From: Methanodesulfokora sp964525965
GTDB lineage: Archaea; Korarchaeota; Korarchaeia; Korarchaeales; Korarchaeaceae
Assembly (NCBI GenBank): GCA_964525965.1
Contig: CAZGKA010000040.1
Span: 1-5,146, forward strand
Direction of reading: 5' to 3'
DNA length: 5,146 nt
Under the pieces are notes generated by a model. That model was not told the origin of the DNA, did not search any database, and saw only the letters and a program-made list of their open reading frames with translations. This document shows positions 1 to 5,146 of the stretch, piece by piece. The translations under genes and the position numbers were made by a program. Within the stretch, counting starts at the first letter, position 1. Each line of letters starts with the position of its first letter.

Positions 1-858
1 ATAGAAAGGTGTAAGGAACGCGGTTTTATGGCTGAGGATGCGCACAGGCGCGTGAAGGTTCCTTACCTCGGTGGCCTCGGAATTCTCCTCGGCTTCCTGT
101 CAGGAATGGCTGTGACGGGATTTCTAGGGGGGGATCCAGAAGTATGTCTAGCATCAACGCTGTCAGGCGCCCTTGGAGGTCTGCTCGGCCTGTCTGACGA
201 CCTCTTCAGGTTGAGCAAGAGAGATCTAGTCCTCTTGTCCACGCTGGCCGGTGTGCCTGTTGTTTCCTTCAGGATAGGCAACCCGTACGTGTACATGTTC
301 GGAAAGCTGGATCTAGGTATTGTCTTCTGGACGCTTGTTCCGTTGGGCTTCTGCTATCTGATGAATGCCGTCAACATATATGCTGGCTTTAACGGGATGG
401 AGGCAGGATGCGGGCTCGTCACCTCGACATCGCTTATGATCTGCTCCATGATCTACGGAAGCTGGAACTCTGCCCTTGAGCTAGCAGCCCTGTCAGGGGC
501 TCTTGGAGCCTTCCTTTTGTGGAACAGGTATCCAGCCAGAATATTCCCGGGGAACTCGGGCACGTACCTCATAGGAGCTGTGCTGGCCTCAGCCATTGTG
601 GCGGGAACCATAAAAGCTGCTGGCCTCATAGCGACGATGCCCTACTTCATCAACTTCCTGATAAGGCTGAAGAACAGGTTCAGGTGGACCGTTGGCTACG
701 TTGATGAGAAGGGTCTCATAAGGACGAGGGGTTTGGAGGCGCTGTGGTCCTTGTGGATAGGCAGGGGCTCCTCTGAGGAGAGGATCTTCTGGAAGGCCGT
801 TCTGTTTCAGGCACTCTTCGGAGTTGGAGCAATTATATTTTCATATATCTCTTGCTGA
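1..858 (+). CDS. Dolichyl/polyprenyl-phosphate GlcNAc-1-phosphate transferase (ALG7/AglH-like), 5' partial
   Basis: Integral membrane enzyme expected to move a HexNAc-1-phosphate from its UDP form onto dolichyl phosphate, the first step of lipid-linked glycan assembly. The frame is open from base 1. The codons before the ATG at 28 read like family sequence (KERGFMAEDAH, then the VPYLGG motif), so that ATG is probably internal and the gene starts outside the window, losing the first membrane helix. Numbering from that Met: DD at 57-58; the NAVNIYAGFNGMEAG block at 113-127, which matches the NxxNxxAGxNGLEAG signature of eukaryotic ALG7/DPAGT1 rather than the DGxDGL form of bacterial MraY/WecA; and FPGNSGT at 173-179 where most relatives have a GD-containing motif. 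About nine hydrophobic segments are visible (roughly 14-34, 40-56, 67-80, 94-115, 127-146, 148-166, 178-192, 195-213, 256-275). A basic loop follows 211. The family assignment is firm; the exact sugar is inferred. Confidence 0.88.
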   Translation: MERCKERGFMAEDAHRRVKVPYLGGLGILLGFLSGMAVTGFLGGDPEVCLASTLSGALGGLLGLSDDLFRLSKRDLVLLSTLAGVPVVSFRIGNPYVYMFGKLDLGIVFWTLVPLGFCYLMNAVNIYAGFNGMEAGCGLVTSTSLMICSMIYGSWNSALELAALSGALGAFLLWNRYPARIFPGNSGTYLIGAVLASAIVAGTIKAAGLIATMPYFINFLIRLKNRFRWTVGYVDEKGLIRTRGLEALWSLWIGRGSSEERIFWKAVLFQALFGVGAIIFSYISC

Positions 859-987
859 AAAGACGGGTCCCTAGTATGAGAGAGGGTTGTTAAAACACCT
901 AAGTAAAGCGTTAAGTTTCTTAGAGAACGTGCTAACGAGGATTGTTAACCTGTCAAGGAGCGCCAATCAAAGCTTGGTTTCAAGAAT

Positions 988-993
988 GGGAGG
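988..993 (+). promoter_or_regulatory. Shine-Dalgarno GGGAGG that fixes the TTG start at 1002
   Basis: GGGAGG lies 8 bases before the TTG at 1002. A TTG at 942 would add 20 residues ahead of the beta-strand MRVLFLPEYF, with which family members begin. The ribosome site and the family N-terminus both favour 1002. Confidence 0.75.
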
Positions 994-1001
994 AGCTTAA
1001 T

Positions 1002-2144
1002 TTGAGGGTTTTATTTCTTCCCGAGTACTTCCTCCCTCAGATAGGGGGAGGCGAGGTTTGGTGCTGGAACGTAGCCAGAAATCTGGCCAGACACCACGAG
1101 ATAACAGTGCTGACCTACAAGCATCCTGAGAGGAGGTCCTCCGAGATTGTGGAGGGGGTTAACATCGTGAGGATGGGGCCCTTTCCTGTTGTCGGATCCC
1201 AGTCCTACTTCGCCAGAGCATCGATTCAGATCCCCTTCTCCCTGATCCATTCGATGAGGGAGAGGTTTGATTTGGTGCTCGCCAGTCAGACCCTGCCCCT
1301 CTCTCTAGCCAAGCTGATAGCAACTCTCAGGAAGAAACCTGTCGTGGCCATATTCCACGATATCTACGGTCTGGAGTTCAGCCTCAGGGACAAGGGAATT
1401 GTTAAGGGAATCATAAGGGCTTCCCTCGAATCTCTCTCCGTCAGGTTGAACTATGATGCTGTGATAACGGTGAGCGGAAGCACCAAGAGAAAGCTCGTTG
1501 ACCGTGGCGTGCCCGAAGAGAGGATTCATGTCGTCTACGGCGGAGTTGACCTAACCTTGTTCGACAGCATACAGGAAAGAAAGAACAGAGATCCGCTGGT
1601 TCTGTACGTCGGAAGGCTTGTAAAACATAAGAGAGTGGATCTCCTCATGAGAAGTTTCGCTGAAGTTGCTAAGGAGCACCCGGAGGCCGCTCTCTGGATA
1701 GTTGGAGATGGACCTGAGAGGGTTCGCCTTGAAAACATGGCTGAAAAGCTGAATCTTCCAGACAGGATAAAGTTCCTCGGATGGGTGAGTGAGGAGGATA
1801 AAGTCAGGGCGATGAAGAAGGCCTGGTGCCTAGTCCTCCCAAGTGTGAAGGAGGGGCTGGGTCTCGTCCTGCTCGAGTCGATGGCCTGCGGAACTCCGGT
1901 CATTGCTGTGGACTCAGGAGGTCCCAGAGAAGCCATCACGGACGGTGAGAACGGCTTTCTAGTTCCCCCAAACCACGTTGAGGCTCTCGCTGATCGGATT
2001 TCAAGGATCTTATCCAATGCTGAGCTCAGAGATCGCATGGGTAAGGCTGGCAGACGTCTTGTTGAGGAGAAGTTTACCTGGAAAAAGGTCGCTGAGAGGG
2101 TTGAAAAGGTTCTCCTATCCGTAGTGGGTGGAGAGAGATGCTGA
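1002..2144 (+). CDS. GT-B fold glycosyltransferase, group 1 / GT4 family
   Basis: Cytoplasmic, probably membrane-associated glycosyltransferase using a nucleotide-activated sugar; 380 residues from the TTG at 1002, normal for the family. The N-terminal Rossmann half starts MRVLFLPEYFLP and has the glycine loop G15-G17 followed by E18, typical of the acceptor-side domain. The C-terminal donor-binding half begins near 195 and shows YVGRL at 202-206 followed by K208 and K210, the IVGDGPE segment (about 235-241), and the retaining-enzyme EX7E motif E284/E292 in EGLGLVLLE, followed by SMACGTPVIA. No membrane helix is seen. It lies about 140 bases after the sugar-phosphate transferase and its last 7 bases overlap the next gene, so it is probably cotranscribed with the sulfotransferase. 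Donor and acceptor cannot be read from sequence; a role in extending the lipid-linked glycan is inferred. Confidence 0.92.
   Translation: MRVLFLPEYFLPQIGGGEVWCWNVARNLARHHEITVLTYKHPERRSSEIVEGVNIVRMGPFPVVGSQSYFARASIQIPFSLIHSMRERFDLVLASQTLPLSLAKLIATLRKKPVVAIFHDIYGLEFSLRDKGIVKGIIRASLESLSVRLNYDAVITVSGSTKRKLVDRGVPEERIHVVYGGVDLTLFDSIQERKNRDPLVLYVGRLVKHKRVDLLMRSFAEVAKEHPEAALWIVGDGPERVRLENMAEKLNLPDRIKFLGWVSEEDKVRAMKKAWCLVLPSVKEGLGLVLLESMACGTPVIAVDSGGPREAITDGENGFLVPPNHVEALADRISRILSNAELRDRMGKAGRRLVEEKFTWKKVAERVEKVLLSVVGGERC
2127..2133 (+). promoter_or_regulatory. Ribosome binding site for the sulfotransferase, inside the GT gene
   Basis: GGTGGAG lies just before the ATG at 2138, within the last codons of the glycosyltransferase. 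With the ATG sitting 4 bases ahead of the upstream TGA (2142-2144), this suggests translational coupling. It supports 2138 as the true start even though that frame stops after 54 codons. Confidence 0.6.
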
Positions 2145-3047
2145 AGTTCGTCTTTAACGGATACTACAGGTCAGGGACTACGCTAATTTACAGAATAATG
2201 GAGCTGAGCAACCCGGAGGCCCTAGTGCTCTACGAGCCCCTGAACCCCAGGCTTCCTGTTCGAGATCACGGGAGAGGGAGCAACCAAACTTCACGGATTT
2301 GATCCCTGGAGAAGATATTTTAGGGAACCATTTTTGAGCATAAGAGATGATTACTTCAGGATCCTTCACAGGATCCATCGTGACATCGGAGGTGATGTAG
2401 TTCCGTTCTGCATCGAGGAGGTACATCAGCTGTTTGATCTCCTCCACAACCTTGACGCCGAGGTCATACTGCAGACCAACAGGTGTCACTTCATCATGAG
2501 CTCTCTGTCCGAGATGTATGGCTGCGAGGTGGCGCACATAGTTCGCAACTTCGCCGACGTTTGGGCATCAATGATCACAGCACCCCTGAGAAAGAGATCG
2601 TGGTTACGTCCGGCGTACAGGATGTTAAGGGAAGGACCGTTCGGAGAGTGGGTTCTGACGAGGATATTTCCCAAAGTTGGATCAGTGGGAAAGCTGTTCT
2701 TTATCGAGGAGGACTTCCAGAGGCTATCGAGGAGGTACGAGCTGCCTGCCTGTAGAGATTATCTCGACAAGATGCTCATCGTTTGGGCTTACTTCAACTA
2801 CCATGCAGTAGAACAGGTCAGGAGTGCTGGGGGCACGTGTATAAGCTACGAATCGCTGGTTCGAGATCCCGACAGGACCCTGAAATACCTCTCAGACAGA
2901 ACATCCGTTAGGTTCGAGAAGGCCATTAGGATAACAAAGAGAGAAGTCCACTTCAAGGTCTCTGAGTCGTACAGGAGCAGGATAAGAAAGCTAGGGCTCT
3001 CTAACATGATTGAAAGGATTCTTCTCCATTGTTCTATATTACGTTAA
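2138..3047 (+). pseudogene. Sulfotransferase-family gene split by a +1 frameshift
   Basis: Predicted to transfer sulfate from PAPS, probably to a sugar hydroxyl. The ATG at 2138 opens a 54-codon frame ending at the TGA 2300-2302. It carries the 5'-phosphosulfate loop YYRSGTT (residues 9-15) and then LYEPLNP. The rest lies one base on, open from 2244 to the TAA at 3045-3047; the longest piece with a usual start codon there begins at a TTG at 2334 (237 residues). Removing one C from the four at 2245-2248 joins them into 302 residues, a normal family length, reading EPLNPGFLFEITGEG and on to LHGFDPWRRYF. In the joined numbering, the 3'-phosphate-binding segment VAHIVRNFADVWASM places R136 and S144. 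The segment ISYESLVRDPDRTLKYL near 235-252 is the usual YExLxxDP element. Neither piece alone has both PAPS-binding elements. It may be a true pseudogene, a sequencing or assembly error, or programmed frameshifting. Family assignment is strong. Confidence 0.82.
2245..2248 (+). other. Probable frameshift site (CCCC run) in the sulfotransferase gene
   Basis: The upstream frame reads CTG AAC CCC AGG here and soon becomes unlike the family. Dropping one C gives CTG AAC CCA GGC TTC and a continuous family-like protein. The downstream frame has a stop at 2241-2243, so the crossing must occur between about 2244 and 2299. The C run is the simplest position and gives the best joined protein. Confidence 0.6.
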
Positions 3048-3325
3048 TTTCTAACTTTATGTTTTGCTTCTAGCTCCTTGTCGATCGAGACCGGACTTGA
3101 GGTCTGCGTACCTCCTCAGGTATGGGACAGATTTTAGAGTCGCGTCCGTTGCCTTCTTAACGCTTCCAGTGAATGTCAAGCAAGCTGTAAACCCTACTGT
3201 GATTTGCAGGACCACTAAGTCCCTTATTACAATAAAAGAGGTGCGAATTCGTCGTAACGCTTATCTGCGGGACGTTAACCTCAGCATGATCCTCCCTTAT
3301 GGAGAGCTTAAGATCTTGATGTGTT
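3048..3325. other. Gap between convergent genes; no confident gene
   Basis: This 278-base gap separates the end of the sulfotransferase from the end of the minus-strand pilin-like gene. The best coding hint is on the minus strand from 3287 to 3057. An ATG at 3285-3287 sits 3 bases after GGGAGG, but the frame has a TAA at codon 9 (3261-3263). Past that stop it runs 67 codons, with a basic start, a hydrophobic stretch (FIVIRDLVVLQITVGF) and a polar tail. A GTG inside it could start a protein of about 52 residues. Plus-strand frames here lack a ribosome site. Short hairpins such as TACCT/AGGTA (from 3110) are weak. Possibly a decayed small membrane-protein gene; not called as a CDS. Confidence 0.3.
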
Positions 3326-3799
3326 TCATGGCGGGTAGTATATGTAGTGGGCGACCGTGTTGACTGGACCAAATACCACGACTTTGTGCTTTTTATCTGA
3401 CGGAAAGTTGGTTAGGTCCAGAACTAGCCTTATGGAGGTCCCCTTTTTCCATGTGAAGTAGGCGTTGAAACCTACCGTTACTAGCACCGTTCCAGGAGGT
3501 GGGAGTACCCTCCTGACGGGGACGTTCACGTCATCTATGAACACCTGGAAGGGGATCGGATTTAGTGATACTTTAACATCCCTGGGGCCTAAGTTTTTCA
3601 GGTAAATTACGCCGTTGTAGGTTCCCCAACCTTCAGTGCCTATGACCTCTATGGATGTAGCTCCTCCTGGGAGGATTATAGTTTTAAGACCGCCTAGGAT
3701 GTAGGACGATGCAGGGGATAGAAGAAAAACGGCTAGAGCTATTGTTATGACGAGGACCGCGACCTCCACCACAACTCGCGAGATGCCCGGCCTCCTCAA
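3326..3799 (-). CDS. Archaeal type IV pilin-like / archaellin-like secreted protein
   Basis: Small surface or exported protein of 157 residues. It starts at a TTG (3797-3799) behind AGGGTGA at 7-base spacing. The N-terminus MRRPGISR followed by one hydrophobic helix (residues 9-28) matches archaeal class III signal peptides, in which a short basic leader ending in Gly is cut by a prepilin peptidase and the helix packs into a filament core. The likely cut is after G5, which leaves E12 at about +7 rather than the classic +5, so the exact site is uncertain. The rest is rich in beta-type sequence and has no second membrane helix. A segment near 64-95 (VIYLKNLGPRDVKVS, then FQVFIDDVNVPV) resembles the Ig-like outer domains of archaeal pilins and FlaF/FlaG-like proteins. 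It stands alone, with no prepilin peptidase, ATPase or platform gene in the window. It could instead be a simple membrane-anchored beta-domain protein. Confidence 0.7.
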   Translation of the reverse strand: MRRPGISRVVVEVAVLVITIALAVFLLSPASSYILGGLKTIILPGGATSIEVIGTEGWGTYNGVIYLKNLGPRDVKVSLNPIPFQVFIDDVNVPVRRVLPPPGTVLVTVGFNAYFTWKKGTSIRLVLDLTNFPSDKKHKVVVFGPVNTVAHYIYYPP

Positions 3800-3806
3800 G
3801 CCTTCG

Positions 3807-3813
3807 TCACCCT
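3807..3813 (-). promoter_or_regulatory. Shine-Dalgarno AGGGTGA for the pilin-like gene
   Basis: Reading the minus strand, AGGGTGA ends 7 bases before the TTG at 3799. GGTGA is a common archaeal ribosome site. It decides the non-ATG start, which also gives the expected pilin N-terminus. Confidence 0.65.
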
Positions 3814-3846
3814 GGAATAAAACCCGTATAGAAAGTAAGTGTTTTA

Positions 3847-3855
3847 CTTTTAAAA
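3847..3855 (-). promoter_or_regulatory. Candidate archaeal TATA box for the pilin-like gene
   Basis: On the minus strand TTTTAAAAG, preceded by CTAAG, resembles a TATA box with a weak BRE. Transcription about 26 bases downstream would begin near 3825 and leave a short leader of about 26 bases holding the ribosome site. It abuts one copy of the 16-base repeat. Judged by eye only. Confidence 0.45.
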
Positions 3856-3866
3856 CTTAGGTCTTT
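3851..3866. repeat. Imperfect 16-base direct repeat, copy 1
   Basis: TAAAACTTAGGTCTTT on the plus strand. It matches copy 2 at 14 of 16 positions, differing only in CT versus TC at the sixth and seventh bases, and starts 67 bases before it. It overlaps the proposed TATA box of the minus-strand pilin-like gene, so it may be part of a regulator site or a duplicated promoter element. Confidence 0.5.
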
Positions 3867-3917
3867 CTTTTGGAGAAACCCTACTATTGTTTGAATAAAA
3901 TCCTTGTCTGCCGCTCC

Positions 3918-3933
3918 TAAAATCTAGGTCTTT
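3918..3933. repeat. Imperfect 16-base direct repeat, copy 2
   Basis: TAAAATCTAGGTCTTT on the plus strand, same orientation as copy 1. The last nine bases, TAGGTCTTT, are identical in both. It lies in the middle of the divergent intergenic region, upstream of both neighbouring genes. Confidence 0.5.
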
Positions 3934-3990
3934 GGATATTACTTAGATTGAAACTTCATTTCTAATGACCATTCGTGATTGTTTATCTTA

Positions 3991-3996
3991 TTTAAA
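3991..3996 (+). promoter_or_regulatory. Candidate TATA box for the GT-C-like gene
   Basis: TTTAAA within CTTATTTAAAG would place transcription start near 4018-4020, leaving a leader of about 20 bases that contains GGAG. A second candidate, TTTTTA at 4008-4013 preceded by the BRE-like GCAATG, would start transcription almost at the ATG (leaderless). The sequence does not decide between them. Confidence 0.4.
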
Positions 3997-4024
3997 GTAA
4001 AGCAATGTTTTTAACAGCCTCTCC

Positions 4025-4028
4025 GGAG
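4025..4028 (+). promoter_or_regulatory. Possible ribosome binding site GGAG before 4039
   Basis: GGAG ends 10 bases before the ATG at 4039, slightly far but usable. An in-frame TAA at 4033-4035 rules out an earlier start, so the ATG is the first possible codon. Confidence 0.45.
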
Positions 4029-4038
4029 CTTCTAACAA

Positions 4039-5146
4039 ATGCTATCAGTGATCCTACAGTTTACCGCCGGGCTTTCCATTAACTTGCTCATCACAAGGGA
4101 TTTCACGAAGTCCTTAACTCTTTCTCCCATCACTGGAGCAGTGTCCTTGGCTTTACTATCTCCCGTGCTGAGCATCAAAACTTTTCTACCGATTGAAGCT
4201 GCTTTTATCCTCCCCATATTTGTCGCCCTGAGGAAATTTGATATCATCGTAGACAAATCAGTTTTAGCGACTTTTCTTGCTTTCACCATAGTGGCCTTGG
4301 TCAATTTATATTTAGAGCCTTACGTCTCAAATTGGATAAATCCGGACGAACCCACACATCTTGTTAGTTCCATGGAATACGCTGAGAAAGGAATTCTCCC
4401 GCTGAACTATCCACCATTAATTCACATGCTCGGAGGTGCGTGCTATAAGCTTGGAGGCCAGTGGTACTTCTGGTATAGAGTCACTTTAGCTCTTCTCATC
4501 CCCTCAGAAGGGGTGTTGGTCTTCCTGATAGCTAGAGACCTGGATATTAATCCCTACCTAGCCGCTCTGGTGTACATGGGCGCCAACTCCACCACGATAC
4601 ATTTATTTTCAATAGGAACCTACTCCAATGCTTTAGCAGACGCTCTGCTTCTTCTATGCTCTTACCTTCTCCTGAGGAGAAACTTCAAGCTAGCAGCAGT
4701 CTCGATGCCCCTTCTCCCGTTGAGCAACACCATCTGTTGGTTCTTTTTATTCTTTATAATTGTACTTTCCATAGTAATCAGGTCTAGATCCCTCTTTTTC
4801 TCCGTCCTGCCAGCTCTAGTGTGCCTTTTCCTGTTCCCAAACATGACGTTTTTGAGAGCTCTCTCATACTACAATAAAACCATGAGCTCATCTGTGACCA
4901 GATCCGTTTTTCTAGGATATGTGCAACTGATACCGTATGACGTGTGGAAGTATTACGGGCTAGCCTTTGCTTTAGCCGCTGGAGCTCTAGTGTTAACGAG
5001 CTCTTGGAAGGGAGAGAAGAAGTACGTCTCCTTATACTTCTTATTTATTATATCAACGATCGCACTAATAATCGTTAGAGGTAAACTCTTTCCTTTTTGG
5101 AGGATCATCCTCCTGCTTTCACCTCCAGTGTCTCTTCTCTCCTCTA
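4039..5146 (+). CDS. Polytopic membrane protein, probable GT-C glycosyltransferase (PMT/ArnT-like), 3' partial
   Basis: The frame runs without a stop from the ATG at 4039 to the window end: 369 codons, so the protein is larger. It is strongly hydrophobic, with segments near 1-18, 28-46, 50-64, 75-92, 144-165, 172-190, 200-212, 232-247, 255-266, 305-320 and 331-347. Between the fourth and fifth lies a loop with NPDEPTH (D103, E104, H107) and then YPPL at 124-127, followed by H129. An acidic pair in the first large outer loop followed by a YPP element is the hallmark of GT-C enzymes of the PMT/ArnT type, which take sugars from dolichyl- or polyprenyl-phosphate carriers outside the membrane. Four helices before that loop are more than the usual one, so this is either an extended GT-C subfamily or an uncharacterised relative. 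Acceptor and sugar are unknown. Codons are more AT-rich (TTA, CTT, TTT) than in the first three genes. Confidence 0.68.
   Translation, partial: MLSVILQFTAGLSINLLITRDFTKSLTLSPITGAVSLALLSPVLSIKTFLPIEAAFILPIFVALRKFDIIVDKSVLATFLAFTIVALVNLYLEPYVSNWINPDEPTHLVSSMEYAEKGILPLNYPPLIHMLGGACYKLGGQWYFWYRVTLALLIPSEGVLVFLIARDLDINPYLAALVYMGANSTTIHLFSIGTYSNALADALLLLCSYLLLRRNFKLAAVSMPLLPLSNTICWFFLFFIIVLSIVIRSRSLFFSVLPALVCLFLFPNMTFLRALSYYNKTMSSSVTRSVFLGYVQLIPYDVWKYYGLAFALAAGALVLTSSWKGEKKYVSLYFLFIISTIALIIVRGKLFPFWRIILLLSPPVSLLSS

Noticed and set aside
942..1001. Earlier TTG start giving 20 more residues on the glycosyltransferase
   Set aside because: The extension does not resemble family N-termini, and the strong GGGAGG sits inside it, correctly spaced for the TTG at 1002.
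859..1001. Possible internal promoter (AT-rich GCGTTAAGTTTC region near 908-920) before the glycosyltransferase
   Set aside because: No clear TATA/BRE match, and it would leave a leader of about 60 bases; cotranscription from upstream is as likely.
1535..2038. Minus-strand open frame of 167 codons opposite the glycosyltransferase
   Set aside because: It lies fully inside a clearly recognised gene on the other strand and has no family features of its own.
3095..3225. Short hairpins (for example TACCT/AGGTA and GGAC/GTCC) as terminator or structured RNA
   Set aside because: Stems of only 4-5 pairs, no following T-run, and no C/D-box or tRNA pattern; expected by chance.
3064..3363. Plus-strand open frame of 99 codons after the sulfotransferase
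   Set aside because: TTG start without a ribosome site, no recognisable motif, and it runs into the 3' end of the well-supported minus-strand pilin-like gene.
3157..3372. Minus-strand open frame of 71 codons overlapping the end of the pilin-like gene
   Set aside because: It overlaps a better gene by 47 bases, has no clear ribosome site or motif, and competes with another minus-strand frame of similar quality.
4032..4304. Minus-strand open frame opposite the start of the GT-C-like gene
   Set aside because: Antisense to a long, motif-bearing membrane-protein frame; its basic composition is what the reverse of a hydrophobic gene gives.

Overview
The window looks like chromosomal DNA of an archaeon, probably a thermophile of the TACK group. 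Arginine is written mostly AGG/AGA and isoleucine often ATA. Starts include TTG placed behind strong Shine-Dalgarno sequences. The first gene carries the eukaryote/archaea-type signature of dolichyl-phosphate GlcNAc-1-phosphate transferase, and the minus-strand gene has an archaeal type IV pilin-like N-terminus. A korarchaeal or similar source would fit, but the sequence alone does not fix the genus.

Layout. Bases 1-858 (+) hold a polyprenyl/dolichyl-phosphate sugar-1-phosphate transferase (ALG7/AglH-like), cut at its 5' end by the window. Bases 1002-2144 (+) hold a GT-B glycosyltransferase of the GT4 type. Overlapping its stop is a PAPS-dependent-type sulfotransferase gene, 2138-3047 (+), whose reading frame is broken by what looks like one extra C in a run of four (2245-2248). 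Bases 3048-3325 hold no convincing gene, only a possible decayed minus-strand frame. Bases 3326-3799 (-) encode a small exported pilin-like protein. Bases 3800-4038 are a divergent promoter region with an imperfect 16-base direct repeat. From 4039 (+) to the window end runs a large polytopic membrane protein with GT-C glycosyltransferase hallmarks; it is cut at its 3' end.

How the genes fit together (inference). The first three genes read as part of a surface-glycan or N-glycan locus: a lipid-linked first sugar, then extension by a nucleotide-sugar GT, then sulfation of the glycan. The GT-C-like protein would use lipid-linked sugars on the outer face of the membrane, and the pilin-like protein is the sort of surface protein that such glycans decorate. 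The plus-strand genes before 3048 are visibly more GC-rich than the region from 3800 on, so the window may join two transcription units of different history.
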